The notes under the pieces were generated by a model. That model saw nothing but the letters and a program-made list of their open reading frames with translations. It was not told the DNA's origin and made no database searches. From NCBI RefSeq assembly GCF_004361885.1, contig NZ_SNWH01000013.1, positions 1-64,000 of the forward strand: DNA of 64,000 bases. The letters run 5' to 3'. A program made the translations under genes and the position numbers. Below are positions 53,384 to 62,492 of this stretch, piece after piece. Positions within the stretch are counted from its first letter, which is position 1, and every line of letters begins with the position of its first letter. The stretch comes from Halomonas ventosae. GTDB lineage: Bacteria; Pseudomonadota; Gammaproteobacteria; Pseudomonadales; Halomonadaceae.

Positions 53384-54073
53384 TTAGCCCTTGGCGGAGA
53401 ACCGGTACCCGGTGCCACGCACGGTCTGGATCAGCTGATGGTGGGGCTCGCCCAGCGCCTTGCGCAGGCGACGGATATGCACGTCCACGGTACGCTCCTC
53501 GACATAGACGTTGCCGCCCCACACCTGGTCGAGCAGCTGCCCGCGGGTGTAGGCACGCTCCTGGTGGGTCATGAAGAACTGCAGCAAGCGGTACTCGGTG
53601 GGCCCCATCTCCAGCGAGTGGCCATCGACGCTGACCCGGTGGCTGACCGGGTCGAGCAGCAGCCCGCCGACCTCCACCGGGTCTTCGACGCCTCGCGGTG
53701 TGGTGCGACGCAGCACCGCCTTGAGGCGCGCCACCAGCTCCCGTGGCGAGAAGGGCTTGGTGATGTAGTCGTCGGCGCCAGCCTCGAGACCCTGGATCTT
53801 GTTGTCCTCCTCGCCCTTGGCGGTCAGCATAATGATCGGCAGCTCGGCGGTGGCTTCCTCGCGCTTCAGCCGGCGGGCCAGCTCGATGCCGCTGGTCCCC
53901 GGCATCATCCAGTCGAGCAGCACCAGGTCGGGCTGATGGTCAACCACCATGGCATGGGCATCCTGGGCATTGTCCGCCTCGAGGACACGATAGTCGGCCA
54001 TCTCCAGGGCTACCGCGATCATCTCGCGGATCGGCGCCTCATCATCGACGATCAGTACGGTCTTGGCGGTCAT
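53384..54073 (-). CDS. phoB: Phosphate regulon response regulator PhoB
   Basis: PhoB is the DNA-binding output of the phosphate two-component system. The 229-residue protein has a receiver domain ([11 protein letters not shown], phosphoacceptor aspartate in [20 protein letters not shown]) and an OmpR-type winged helix ending in [16 protein letters not shown] and RGTGYRFS. It is immediately upstream of phoR. A phased array of PhoB-type repeats lies upstream (54092-54142), fitting autoregulation. Confidence 0.97.
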   Translation of the reverse strand: MTAKTVLIVDDEAPIREMIAVALEMADYRVLEADNAQDAHAMVVDHQPDLVLLDWMMPGTSGIELARRLKREEATAELPIIMLTAKGEEDNKIQGLEAGADDYITKPFSPRELVARLKAVLRRTTPRGVEDPVEVGGLLLDPVSHRVSVDGHSLEMGPTEYRLLQFFMTHQERAYTRGQLLDQVWGGNVYVEERTVDVHIRRLRKALGEPHHQLIQTVRGTGYRFSAKG

Positions 54074-54091
54074 CCCGGAGCCTCATGGTCA

Positions 54092-54142
54092 ATGACAGGT
54101 CGATGACGATGACAGCACGTCATGATGACAATAGCGTGACAA
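54092..54142 (-). promoter_or_regulatory. PhoB-binding repeat array upstream of phoB
   Basis: On the minus strand, 7-bp units separated by 4 bp read TTGTCAC (54142-54136), TTGTCAT (54131-54125), a weak ACGTGCT (54120-54114), TCGTCAT (54109-54103) and CTGTCAT (54098-54092). The consensus Pho-box unit is CTGTCAT with an 11-bp period. Four of the five in-phase positions fit. Confidence 0.75.
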
Positions 54143-54160
54143 CGCCGGGCTGTCGCCCGC

Positions 54161-55072
54161 TCAGCCGCCGTTCGTCACCGGCCATAATGAGAGCGCGATG
54201 CCGGCGAAGACCAGCAGGCCCGACCAGTGATTGTTGAGGAAGGCCTGGAAGCAGCGGTCCCGATCCCGCTCGCGGATCAGCCACTGCTGATGCACGAAGG
54301 TCGCCGCCATGGCGGCCAGCCCCAGCCAGAAGAAGCCCCCCAGCGCGAGCCGCCATCCGGCCCAGGCCAGCAGCGCCAGAGTCAGCCCCTGCAGCAGCCC
54401 GATCATCAGCCGGTCGGCGCGGCCGAACAGCACCGCGGTGGATTTGATGCCGATCTTCAGGTCGTCGTCGCGGTCGACCATGGCGTACTCGGTGTCGTAG
54501 ACCACCGTCCAGGCCACGTTGGCGGCAAACAGCAGCCAGGCGACCGGCGGCAGCGCACCCTGCACGGCAGCGAAGGCCATGGGAATCGCCCAGGAGAAGG
54601 CCGCACCGAGGAAGGCCTGGGGCAGATGGGTGTAGCGCTTCATGAAGGGGTAGATGAAGGCCAGCACCACCCCCACCACCGAGAGCATCACCGTGAAGAG
54701 GTTGGTGAACCAGACCAGCACGAAGGCGGCCATCACCAGCATCAGGAACAGCGCCTGGGCCTCGCCCTCGCTGATCCGGCCGGTGGCCAGGGGGCGGTTC
54801 CGGGTGCGCTTGACGTGGCCGTCGAAGTGGCGATCGGCATAGTCGTTGACCACGCAACCGGCGGCCCGCATCAGGTAGACGCCGACGATGAAGATCAGCA
54901 GCACCTGGCGGTCGGGAATGCCCTTCGCGGCGATCCACAGGGCCCACAGGGTGGGCCACATCAGCAGCCAGGTGCCGATGGGGCGGTTCAGGCGGGTCAG
55001 CTGCAGGAAGTCGGTCACCCGGGCCAGGCCCCTGGGGTGCATCAGGGAAGGGTCCATCTCGGTCTCTCGCAT
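54161..55072 (-). CDS. ubiA: 4-hydroxybenzoate octaprenyltransferase
   Basis: UbiA attaches the polyprenyl tail to 4-hydroxybenzoate in ubiquinone synthesis. The 303-residue integral membrane protein has about eight to nine helices. The two aspartate-rich motifs are [12 protein letters not shown] and [17 protein letters not shown], which bind the prenyl diphosphate. The start is at 55072; an in-frame ATG six codons in is also possible. ubiC is not adjacent. It is convergent with phoB's control region on its left. Confidence 0.95.
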   Translation of the reverse strand: MRETEMDPSLMHPRGLARVTDFLQLTRLNRPIGTWLLMWPTLWALWIAAKGIPDRQVLLIFIVGVYLMRAAGCVVNDYADRHFDGHVKRTRNRPLATGRISEGEAQALFLMLVMAAFVLVWFTNLFTVMLSVVGVVLAFIYPFMKRYTHLPQAFLGAAFSWAIPMAFAAVQGALPPVAWLLFAANVAWTVVYDTEYAMVDRDDDLKIGIKSTAVLFGRADRLMIGLLQGLTLALLAWAGWRLALGGFFWLGLAAMAATFVHQQWLIRERDRDRCFQAFLNNHWSGLLVFAGIALSLWPVTNGG

Positions 55073-55092
55073 GTGAAAGCGTGCCGCAGAGC

Positions 55093-55194
55093 CTAGCGCG
55101 AAGGCAGCCCGAGGTCATCCGCCATGCGCTCGAGGAAGAACTCCTTCTTCGCGTCGATTTCGGGGGTGGCTAGTGTACCATGCTGCCCCATCAT
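55093..55194 (-). CDS. Possible 33-residue small ORF upstream of ubiA
   Basis: A minus-strand frame of 33 codons starts at 55194 (or 55191) and ends 20 bp before ubiA. Its translation begins [14 protein letters not shown] and ends ADDLGLPSR. Third codon positions are almost all G or C, like real genes here. It overlaps a TACACT -10-like element, and the family is not recognised. It could be a leader peptide, the tail of a lost gene or chance. Confidence 0.3.
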   Translation of the reverse strand: MMGQHGTLATPEIDAKKEFFLERMADDLGLPSR

Positions 55195-55216
55195 TCTTTC
55201 CCGATCGATGAGGCCT

Positions 55217-56377
55217 ATGAGCGCTCCCCTGACCATCATCGGTTCCGGCATGGCGGGCCTGGCCCTGTTGCGCCAGCTGCGCGCACGGGACTCGGCGCGA
55301 CCGATGACGCTGATCACCGCCGACAGCGGCGATGACTATGCCAAGCCGCTGCTCTCCACCGGCTTCGCCAAGCGCCTGCCGCCGCAGCGCCTGGCGACCC
55401 GTTCCGCGTTGGAGGTTACCGACGAGCTCGGCGCCGTGGTGCGCACCCACACCCGAGTGCAGGCCATCGACCCGTTGGAACGCACCTTGACCATCGGCAG
55501 CGAGACCCTGCCCTGGAGCGAGCTGGTGCTGGCCACCGGCGCCGCGCCGGTGCGCCCCTTCAGGGTACCCGACGCCGTGGCCGGCCGGGTCTTCAGCGTC
55601 AATGACCTGGATGATTACCGCGCCTTCCACGCGGCCCTGGAGGCGCGGGGCCGGCCGGCACGCGTGGCGATCATCGGCATTGGCCTGGTGGGTTGCGAGT
55701 TCGCCAATGACCTCGTCGCCGGCGGTCACCACGTCGAACTGGTGGCCCCGGAGCCCGCGCCCCTGCCGCGCCTGGTGCCGGAGCCGCTGGGCCGCGCCCT
55801 GGGCGAGGCCTTCCGCGAGGCCGGCGTGGCGCTGCACAGCGGACGCCGGCTGATGGCGCTGGAGGCCGACGACCGCCGCGTTGGCCTGGCGCTGGATGAT
55901 GGCACCTCCCTTTCTGCCGACCTGGTGCTGGTGGCCACAGGCCTGCGGCCGCGCACCGTCCTGGCCGAGTCGGCAGGGATCGCGGTCAGCGAGGCGGGCA
56001 TCCACACCGACCGGCAGCTGGCCACCTCGGTGCCGGGTATCCATGCCCTGGGCGATGCGGCCTGTGTCGATGGCGTCAATGCCATGTACGTGCAGCCGCT
56101 GCTGGCCAGCGCCAAGGCCCTGGCGAATACCCTGACCGGCAGCCCCAGCGCGGTGACCTATGGCCCCTGGCCGGTGCTGGTCAAGACGCCACTGCTGCCG
56201 GTGGTGGCCCTGCCGCCGCTTCACACCCCGGCTCGCTGGCGTCTCGAGGGGGCAGGCAGCGACCTGACCGCACTGGCCGAAACAGAGGACGGACGCTTGC
56301 TCGGCTTTGCGTTGACAGGTCGCTGCGTGCGTCGGAAAGTCGAACTAGCGCGAGCCGCGCCGCCGTTGCTAGGCTAG
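55217..56377 (+). CDS. Rubredoxin-NAD(+) reductase-like FAD oxidoreductase
   Basis: This is a class of FAD enzymes that pass electrons from NAD(P)H to rubredoxin or similar carriers. The ATG at 55217, with GAGG upstream, gives MSAPLTIIGSGMAGLALLRQ, including the first dinucleotide motif (GSGMAG). The 386-residue protein has the second motif GIGLVGCEFANDL and the FAD-binding HALGDAACVDG. No rubredoxin gene is adjacent, so the partner is unproven. It is divergent from ubiA. Confidence 0.85.
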   Translation: MSAPLTIIGSGMAGLALLRQLRARDSARPMTLITADSGDDYAKPLLSTGFAKRLPPQRLATRSALEVTDELGAVVRTHTRVQAIDPLERTLTIGSETLPWSELVLATGAAPVRPFRVPDAVAGRVFSVNDLDDYRAFHAALEARGRPARVAIIGIGLVGCEFANDLVAGGHHVELVAPEPAPLPRLVPEPLGRALGEAFREAGVALHSGRRLMALEADDRRVGLALDDGTSLSADLVLVATGLRPRTVLAESAGIAVSEAGIHTDRQLATSVPGIHALGDAACVDGVNAMYVQPLLASAKALANTLTGSPSAVTYGPWPVLVKTPLLPVVALPPLHTPARWRLEGAGSDLTALAETEDGRLLGFALTGRCVRRKVELARAAPPLLG

Positions 56378-56483
56378 TCTCGTCAACGTCGCAGCTGGCG
56401 ATGATCCGTGACTAACCATCATGCCATCCCAACATCGCCGGTGGTGATCGCCGGCATCATAATGCCAATATCAGGAGGACTGT

Positions 56484-56759
56484 ATGCGCAAGCCAGAACT
56501 CGCCGCGGCGATTGCCGAGCGTGCCGATCTTTCCAAGGACAAGGCGAGCCAGGTGCTCAACGTGATCCTTGATGAGATCACCGGTAGCGTTTCCCAGGGG
56601 GAGGACGTCAGCCTGATCGGCTTCGGTACCTTCAGCGTGCGCGAGCGCGCCGCACGCACCGGCAAGAATCCCCAGACCGGCGAGCCACTGGCCATTCCGG
56701 CCAGCAAGACCGTTGCCTTCAAGCCGGGCAAGGGCCTCAAGGACGCCGTGGCGAAATAA
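56484..56759 (+). CDS. HU family DNA-binding protein
   Basis: This is a histone-like HU protein, 91 residues, that bends and compacts DNA as a dimer. It has the N-terminal helices MRKPELAAAIAERADLSKDK, the signature GFGTFSVRERAARTGKNPQT and the beta arm with PAS...KTVAFKPGK. It is the HU (not IHF) type. Strong AGGAGG lies before the ATG. Confidence 0.95.
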   Translation: MRKPELAAAIAERADLSKDKASQVLNVILDEITGSVSQGEDVSLIGFGTFSVRERAARTGKNPQTGEPLAIPASKTVAFKPGKGLKDAVAK

Positions 56760-56843
56760 GGCCGTATGGCCCGCTTCGTGCGGGTCGCCTCATTCTCTCT
56801 CGACGGACGCTTTCGACGGTCTCTCGATGCTGGCGAAGCCGAT

Positions 56844-57200
56844 ATGAAGCTGCGACTGATGCTGTGGCTGCTGGGATTGATGCTCAAGCACGCCCTGTGC
56901 TGTAAGGCGCGGTTCCGTGAGCTGCTCGGTGAGATGCGGGGCCTCGACTGGGGCATCGCCACCGAGGATCTCTCCATCGCCCGCCACTACCGGATGTCGC
57001 CGAGCGGCATCCGCAGCGGTCGGGGCCTGCCGGTGGATCTCGATCTGGAGCTGCGCTTCGAAGACCCGGCCACGGCCATCAAGGTGCTTAGGAAGCCCAC
57101 CCAGCAGGCCTTCCTCGACGGCATGATGGCCGGCAAGGTGCGCCTGGTCGGCGACTCGGCCGACCTGCAGAAGCTGCAGCGGCTTTTGAAACACCTGTAA
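56844..57200 (+). CDS. SCP2-like hypothetical protein
   Basis: This 118-residue protein resembles small SCP2/sterol-carrier-like domain proteins. The ATG at 56844 gives MKLRLMLWLLGLMLKHALCC, a hydrophobic start; the frame can extend 26 codons upstream to 56766, but that part is unlike the family. The C-terminal segment FLDGMMAGKVRLVGDSADLQ is reminiscent of the lipid-binding end of SCP2 domains. Function is unknown. Confidence 0.6.
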   Translation: MKLRLMLWLLGLMLKHALCCKARFRELLGEMRGLDWGIATEDLSIARHYRMSPSGIRSGRGLPVDLDLELRFEDPATAIKVLRKPTQQAFLDGMMAGKVRLVGDSADLQKLQRLLKHL

Positions 57201-57201
57201 A

Positions 57202-57295
57202 AAGCTTGAAGCTTGAAAAGCGCCGCTTCGCGGCTGGAAGCTGGAAGAAACAGCCTTGACTCAGATAGCGGAGACAATCTGCTGCCTTCCAGCTT
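57202..57295. repeat. AAGCT-type heptamer and inverted repeat element
   Basis: AAGCTTG occurs twice in tandem (57202-57215) and CTGGAAG twice in tandem (57234-57247), flanking a GCCGC-TTC-GCGGC hairpin (57222-57234). AAGCTGGAAG (57238-57247) is the reverse complement of CTTCCAGCTT (57286-57295). The element fills the gap between two converging genes. Confidence 0.6.
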
Positions 57296-59389
57296 TCATA
57301 CCTGCCCATAGCGTCCCGCCTTCTCGCCCAGCCAACGCTGGATCAGCGGGCGGCTGGCCTGGGGATACTCCTCGAGCAGCTGTTCGGCCAGCGGCGCCAC
57401 GCGCTCCAGCAGATCGGCGTCGCGCTCCAGGTCGGCCACCTTCATCTGCGCCAGTCCTGTCTGGCGGGTGCCTAGCACCTCGCCGGGGCCGCGAATCTCG
57501 AGGTCCTTCTCGGCGATGCGAAAGCCGTCGGTGGTCTCGCGCATCACCGCCAGGCGCTCCCGGGAGTGGGCCGACAACGGCGGATGATAGAGCAGCACGC
57601 AGAAGCTCTCGACAGCACCGCGTCCCACCCGCCCGCGCAGCTGGTGGAGCTGGGAAAGACCCAGGCGCTCCGGGTTCTCGATGATCATCAGGCTGGCATT
57701 GGGCACGTCGACGCCTACCTCGATCACCGTGGTGGCCACCAGCAGGTCCAGCTCGCCGGCCTTGAAGGCCGCCATCACTGCGGCCTTTTCGCCGGCCTTC
57801 ATGCGCCCGTGGACCAGGCCGATGGCCAGCTCCGGCAGGGTCTCGACGAGCTCGTCGCGGGTCGCCTCGGCGGCCTGGCACTGCAGCGCCTCGGACTCCT
57901 CGATCAGCGTGCAGACCCAGTAGGCTTGGCGTCCCTTGGCACAGGCGTGACGAATGCGCACCATCACCTCGGGGCGGCGCTCATCGGGCATCACCACCGT
58001 CTTCACCGGCGTGCGACCGGGCGGCAGCTCGTCGATCACCGAGACGTCCAGATCGGCGTAGGCGCTCATTGCCAGGGTGCGCGGGATCGGGGTGGCAGTC
58101 ATCACCAGCTGGTGGGGCGTCAGGCCGCCGGCCTCGCCCTTCTCGCGCAGCGCCAGGCGCTGGTGGACGCCGAAGCGGTGCTGCTCGTCGATGATGGCGA
58201 GCCCCAGGCGCTGGAAGTGTACGTCATCCTGGAAGAGCGCATGGGTGCCGACCACCATGCGCGCTCGGCCGTCCTGGATGGCCGCCTTGGTGTCCAGGCG
58301 CGCCTTGCCCTTGAGCTTGCCGGAGAGCCAGGCCACCTCGATGCCCAGCGGCTCGAACCAGGCACTGAAGGTGCGATAGTGCTGCTCGGCGAGTATTTCG
58401 GTGGGGGCCATTATCGCGGCTTGGCAGTCGGCGGCGATAGCCGATAGCGCCGCCATGGCGGCGACCACCGTCTTACCCGAGCCCACATCGCCCTGCACCA
58501 GGCGCAGCATCGGTACCTGGCGCGCCAGGTCGGCGGCGATCTCGTCGAGCACCCGGCGCTGGGCGCCGGTCAGCGCGAAGGGCAGCTGGGTCAGGAAGCG
58601 GGCCTGCAGGCTGCGTCCGCCGGGCAGCGCCGGGGCGCCGTCCTCGCGGATGCGCTGGCGCACCTCCTGCAGGCTGAGTCGATGGGCGAGCAGTTCCTCC
58701 AGGGCCAGGCGGCGCCGCGCCGGGTGGCGGCCGGCCGCCAGTTGTTCCGCATCGGCCTCCGGTGGCGGGCGATGCAGGGTGTTCAGGCAGTGGTGAAGCT
58801 CGGGCAGGCCGAAGCGCTGGCGCAGGAGGGCGGGAATGCCGTCGGGGAGGGCGTCCGGGGTGGCATCCAGGCAGCCCAGGGCCTGGTCGATCAGCGCTCG
58901 CAGGCGGGTCTGGTGGAGGCCCTCGGTGGCCGGGTAGATGGGTGTCAGGTGGTCCTCTACCGGGGCCTCGCCGCCGGCCAGCAGGCGGTACTCCGGGTGG
59001 TAGAGCTCCAGGCCCGTGGCCCCGGCACGGGCCTCGCCAAAGGCGCGCACTCGCGCCCCGGGCTGGAACTGCTGCTGCTGGGCGGGCGAGAAATGGAAGA
59101 AGCGCAGGCTGAGGATCCCCGAGCCGTCGCGCAGACGCACCAGCAGGCTGCGCCGCCGGCCGCGCACCACTTCGCCGGCCACCACCTCGCCCTCCACCAC
59201 CGCCTCATGACCGGCGCGTAGCGTGGCGATGGGCGTGATGCGGGTGCGATCCTGGTAGCGCAGCGGCAGGTGGAACAGCAGGTCGCTGACACGCTCGATG
59301 CCCAGCCGGGCAAGCTTGAGCGCCAGTGCCTCGCCGACACCCTTGAGCGCGGTGACGGGCGCGTCGAGAGAGGTGATGTCGCTGCTCAT
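57296..59389 (-). CDS. recG: ATP-dependent DNA helicase RecG
   Basis: RecG remodels stalled replication forks and Holliday junctions. The 697-residue protein has an N-terminal wedge/OB region, Walker A GDVGSGKT, the DEQH helicase box in IIDEQHRFGVHQR, and a C-terminal TRG motif region (IQRYKG-like GRVGRG, then RIAEKDLEIRGPGEVLGTRQ). The start codon overlaps the oxyR stop by 4 bp (ATGA), so it is co-transcribed with oxyR, as in other gammaproteobacteria. Confidence 0.97.
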   Translation of the reverse strand: MSSDITSLDAPVTALKGVGEALALKLARLGIERVSDLLFHLPLRYQDRTRITPIATLRAGHEAVVEGEVVAGEVVRGRRRSLLVRLRDGSGILSLRFFHFSPAQQQQFQPGARVRAFGEARAGATGLELYHPEYRLLAGGEAPVEDHLTPIYPATEGLHQTRLRALIDQALGCLDATPDALPDGIPALLRQRFGLPELHHCLNTLHRPPPEADAEQLAAGRHPARRRLALEELLAHRLSLQEVRQRIREDGAPALPGGRSLQARFLTQLPFALTGAQRRVLDEIAADLARQVPMLRLVQGDVGSGKTVVAAMAALSAIAADCQAAIMAPTEILAEQHYRTFSAWFEPLGIEVAWLSGKLKGKARLDTKAAIQDGRARMVVGTHALFQDDVHFQRLGLAIIDEQHRFGVHQRLALREKGEAGGLTPHQLVMTATPIPRTLAMSAYADLDVSVIDELPPGRTPVKTVVMPDERRPEVMVRIRHACAKGRQAYWVCTLIEESEALQCQAAEATRDELVETLPELAIGLVHGRMKAGEKAAVMAAFKAGELDLLVATTVIEVGVDVPNASLMIIENPERLGLSQLHQLRGRVGRGAVESFCVLLYHPPLSAHSRERLAVMRETTDGFRIAEKDLEIRGPGEVLGTRQTGLAQMKVADLERDADLLERVAPLAEQLLEEYPQASRPLIQRWLGEKAGRYGQV

Positions 59390-60306
59390 GCCGGCTCGAG
59401 TTCGGTCTTGCGGCAGCGCTCGATCGCCTCGGTCACGGCATCGATGGCCCGGGGCCGCGGGAAGCTGGCGCGCCAGGCGATGGCCACGGTCCGTGAGGGT
59501 GCCGGGGCGGTGAAGGGACGGCTGATCAGCATGCCGCTCTCGTAGTGGCCGGTGCCGATGGCCGAGTGCGGCAGCACGGTGATGCCCAGCCGGGAGGCCA
59601 CCATATGGCGGATGGTTTCCAGCGAGCCGCCCTCGGCGGTGAGCGTGTTGTTGGGACTGTTGAGCTGATGGCTGATTGCCGGGCAGGCTTCGAGGATCTG
59701 GTCACGGAAGCAGTGGCCCTCACCGAGCAGCAGCAGACGCTCCTCGAGCAGATCCTCCTTGTCGATGCTCTCCCGGGAGGCCCAGCGGTGGTCGGCCGGC
59801 AGCAGCACCTCGAAGGCCTCCTCATAGAGCGGCTTGGTGACCACGTCGGTCTCGGTGAAGGGCAGCGCGATGATGATGGCATCCAGTTCGCCGCTGCGCA
59901 GCTTGCGGCGCAGGTTAGCGGTGAAACCCTCCTCGATGTAAAGCGGCATCTGCGGTGCACCCCGCGAGAGCTCCGGAATCAGGTGAGGAAAGAGGTAGGG
60001 GCCAATGGTATAGATGGCACCGATGCGCAGCGGGCTCGCCAGCTGGTCGCGGCCAGCCGTGGCGAGTTCCTTGATGATGCTGCTCTGTTCCAGCACGCGC
60101 TGGGCCTGCTCGACGATCTTCTCGCCCAGCGGGGTGACCTGCACGGTGGACTTCGAGCGCTCGAACAGCGCCACGCCCAGCTCCTCCTCGAGCTTCTTGA
60201 CGGCCACCGAGAGTGTCGGCTGGGAGACGAAGCAGCGCTCCGCCGCGCGTCCGAAATGGCGCTCCTGGGCCAGTGTCACGATGTAGCGGAGTTCTGTTAG
60301 AGTCAT
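59386..60306 (-). CDS. oxyR: Hydrogen peroxide-inducible activator OxyR
   Basis: OxyR is a LysR-type regulator that senses peroxide through two cysteines. The ATG at 60306 gives MTLTELRYIVTLAQERHFGR and a 306-residue protein; the longer frame would run through the promoter region. The helix-turn-helix is RCFVSQPTLSVAVKKLEEEL. The redox cysteines are in GEGHCFRDQILEACPA, spaced as Cys199 and Cys208 of E. coli OxyR. It precedes recG. Confidence 0.96.
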   Translation of the reverse strand: MTLTELRYIVTLAQERHFGRAAERCFVSQPTLSVAVKKLEEELGVALFERSKSTVQVTPLGEKIVEQAQRVLEQSSIIKELATAGRDQLASPLRIGAIYTIGPYLFPHLIPELSRGAPQMPLYIEEGFTANLRRKLRSGELDAIIIALPFTETDVVTKPLYEEAFEVLLPADHRWASRESIDKEDLLEERLLLLGEGHCFRDQILEACPAISHQLNSPNNTLTAEGGSLETIRHMVASRLGITVLPHSAIGTGHYESGMLISRPFTAPAPSRTVAIAWRASFPRPRAIDAVTEAIERCRKTELEPA

Positions 60307-60419
60307 GGTGGTGCCGGCAGGCATCCTCTTCAAAGCGGGTGACGGTCCCAGTGATCTCGCCCGATGCACAGGGACACAATAATGCCAATAGGGACTTTTT
60401 ATCAGGGGGCGAGGGAAAG

Positions 60420-61280
60420 GTGAAGACAACGACACTGATTCTGGGCTGTGGCGATATCGGCATGGCGCTGGGAAGCGAGCTCAGTAAGGCGGGACACCGG
60501 GTGATCGGCGCACGCCGCAATCCGCATGCACTGGAGGGCAGTGGGCTCGAGGCCGTGGCGGTCGATCTGAACGACGCGACCACCCTGGCTCGGCTGCCCG
60601 ACGCCGAGACCCTGGTCTATGTGGTCAGTGCCGACCGCTTCGATGAAGCGGCCTATCGCGCTGCCTACCTCGATGGCCTGACCGCGCTGCTGGGCGAGTT
60701 CACCACTCGTGACACGGCACCGGGGAGGGTGTTCTTCGTCTCCTCAACCAGCGTCTACGCCCAGCGCGACGGCGATGTGGTCGACGAGACCAGCCCCGTC
60801 GAGCCTTCGGGCTTCTCGGGTCTCGTGATGCGCCAGGCCGAGCAGGCGCTGATCGACCATGACCTGCCGGGCACCGTGGTGCGCTTCTCGGGCATCTACG
60901 GCCCCGGTCGTGACCGCCTGATCCACCAGGTTGGCGAGGGGCGCATCGCCCCGGCGAGCCCCGTCATGTATTCCAACCGCATTCACCGCGACGACTGTGC
61001 CGGGGTGCTGGCCCATCTGATCGGCCGGCAGCTGGCCGGTAAGCCGCTTGAGGATCTCTACCTGGCCAGCGACTGTGAGCCGGCCCCCATGCACGAGGTG
61101 ATGGCCTGGCTGGCGAAGCAGCTCAAGGTCGAGGCCACCGAGACCATCCAGTCGCCGCTGCGCCGCCGCGCCAGCAAGCGTTGCGATAACACGCGCCTTC
61201 GCGAAAGTGGCTATCGCTTCCGCTATCCCACCTACCGCGAGGGCTACGCCCAAGTGCTGCGGGAAGGAGGTTTCCTGTAG
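60420..61280 (+). CDS. NAD-dependent epimerase-like SDR protein (YeeZ-like)
   Basis: This is an extended SDR protein of unknown substrate. The GTG at 60420, with GAGGGAAAG upstream, gives VKTTTLILGCGDIGMALGSE with the NAD-binding GxGxxG. The 286-residue protein keeps a serine-rich active region, VFFVSSTSVYAQRDG, and YPxY-like YRFRYPTYREGY. It resembles YeeZ. It is divergent from oxyR; a shared control region of about 110 bp lies between. Confidence 0.78.
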   Translation: MKTTTLILGCGDIGMALGSELSKAGHRVIGARRNPHALEGSGLEAVAVDLNDATTLARLPDAETLVYVVSADRFDEAAYRAAYLDGLTALLGEFTTRDTAPGRVFFVSSTSVYAQRDGDVVDETSPVEPSGFSGLVMRQAEQALIDHDLPGTVVRFSGIYGPGRDRLIHQVGEGRIAPASPVMYSNRIHRDDCAGVLAHLIGRQLAGKPLEDLYLASDCEPAPMHEVMAWLAKQLKVEATETIQSPLRRRASKRCDNTRLRESGYRFRYPTYREGYAQVLREGGFL

Positions 61281-61326
61281 TCGACCCCTTTGTCATCCCC
61301 CCTGCAGCCAACGACAGAGCCCGACC

Positions 61327-61437
61327 TTACAACGCCAGCCGGTAGATGATCGAGTAGAATTCGAAGCCGTCGTTGGGTTCATCTAGGCCGCCGCCGCTCC
61401 CGACAAATATGACGCCACGACGACAAATACGCGACAT
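61327..61437 (-). pseudogene. Possible 3' gene remnant, 36 codons
   Basis: A minus-strand frame of 36 codons ends LDEPNDGFEFYSIIYRLAL and stop. The C-terminal part looks protein-like, but no ribosome binding site, partner or family is recognised, and the N-terminal part looks random. It may be the tail of a gene that was lost. Confidence 0.25.
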
Positions 61438-61476
61438 TTAGATGACGTCCCGTGCCAACCTTTTGATTCCCATCAT

Positions 61477-61499
61477 AAAGCGCCCATGGCGCTTTTTTT
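61477..61499 (+). terminator. Rho-independent terminator between the SDR gene and phnC
   Basis: AAAGCGCC (61477-61484), a CAT loop and GGCGCTTT (61488-61495) are followed by T residues through 61499. Confidence 0.85.
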
Positions 61500-61522
61500 A
61501 ACGTGCCTTCTAACCCCCGTAG

Positions 61523-61562
61523 GTGTCATCGCTTCTTAATTGTCTAGACATATAGCCGTCAA
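61523..61562 (+). promoter_or_regulatory. Possible PhoB-binding repeats upstream of phnC
   Basis: Units in 11-bp phase read GTGTCAT (61523-61529), TCTTAAT (61534-61540), TAGACAT (61545-61551) and CCGTCAA (61556-61562). The first and last fit the CTGTCAT consensus well and the middle two only partly. It lies about 60 bp before phnC. Confidence 0.45.
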
Positions 61563-61622
61563 AGCACACCGCCAGACTGTGTTCAGACTTTCGAGTTCCC
61601 CACATTTTCAAGGGCGAAGCGT

Positions 61623-62444
61623 ATGACTGCTATCAGTGTCGAACGGCTCGATAAGTCCTTCGGTAATCATGCCGCGTTGCGCGACATCGGATTCGAGATC
61701 GCCAAGGGTGAAATGGTCACTCTGATCGGGCCATCCGGCTCCGGCAAGTCGACCCTGCTGCGTCTTTTCATTGGTCTGACAGCAGCCGACCGTCAGTCGC
61801 ACAGTCACGTCAGAGTGCTGGCGCGCGACGTGCAGCGCCAGGGGCGCCTGGTCGGGGCGCGTCGCGAACAGCGCCGCCGCACCGGCTATATCTTCCAGCA
61901 GTTCAATCTCGTCAGCCGGTTGAGCGTGATGACCAATGTGCTGATCGGGCATCTGGGAGCCATGCCGCGTTGGCGAGCGCTAGCCGGGCGTTTCACCCGC
62001 CGGGAGTATGACGCGGCGCGCCGTGCATTGGCGCGAGTGGGTATCGAAGATCTTGCCGAGCAGCGCGCGAACACGCTCTCCGGCGGTCAGATGCAACGGG
62101 TCGCCATCGCGCGTGCATTGGTCCAAGACGCCGAAGTGATCCTTGCCGACGAACCGATCTCCTCGCTCGACCCGCGCAGCGCGCGGGAGGTCATGGAGAT
62201 TCTTGAGCGCATCAATCGCGAGGATGGTCGCACGGTGGTCGTCACCCTCCATCAGGTTGATGTGGCGCGCCGCTATTGTCGCCGCGCTATCGCCCTCAAG
62301 AAGGGACGGCTCTACTACGACGGGCCTATCTCGGGCCTGACTGATACCCGTCTGCAGGTTCTCTACGAAGATGCGGGGCTCGATGAGCTCGGCGTTCACG
62401 AGGACCAACCGCCGACCACTGGACTGCTTCACGCCGTGGGCTGA
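61623..62444 (+). CDS. phnC: Phosphonate/phosphite ABC transporter ATP-binding protein PhnC
   Basis: PhnC is the ATPase of a phosphonate-type importer. The 273-residue protein has Walker [11 protein letters not shown]-loop [14 protein letters not shown], signature [16 protein letters not shown] and Walker [14 protein letters not shown]. The [14 protein letters not shown] segment is typical of PhnC rather than of other ABC ATPases. It is followed by phnD after 48 bp and by phnE. Substrate could be phosphonate, phosphite or phosphate. Confidence 0.93.
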   Translation: MTAISVERLDKSFGNHAALRDIGFEIAKGEMVTLIGPSGSGKSTLLRLFIGLTAADRQSHSHVRVLARDVQRQGRLVGARREQRRRTGYIFQQFNLVSRLSVMTNVLIGHLGAMPRWRALAGRFTRREYDAARRALARVGIEDLAEQRANTLSGGQMQRVAIARALVQDAEVILADEPISSLDPRSAREVMEILERINREDGRTVVVTLHQVDVARRYCRRAIALKKGRLYYDGPISGLTDTRLQVLYEDAGLDELGVHEDQPPTTGLLHAVG

Positions 62445-62492
62445 GCCCACCCCTTTCACGACACGTTCCACTATCGCAATCAGGAGTCAAAC

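Larger units (their letters stand above)
61281..61622. other. 342-bp intergenic region upstream of phnC
   Basis: No solid gene was found. It holds a minus-strand 36-codon remnant (61327-61437), a Rho-independent terminator (61477-61499) and a PhoB-type repeat array (61523-61562). Confidence 0.6.

Noticed and set aside
54120..55118. Minus-strand frame of 332 codons in a different phase from ubiA
   Set aside because: It overlaps ubiA almost completely; the UbiA frame has clear aspartate motifs and membrane helices, while this one is Arg/Pro/Gly-rich.
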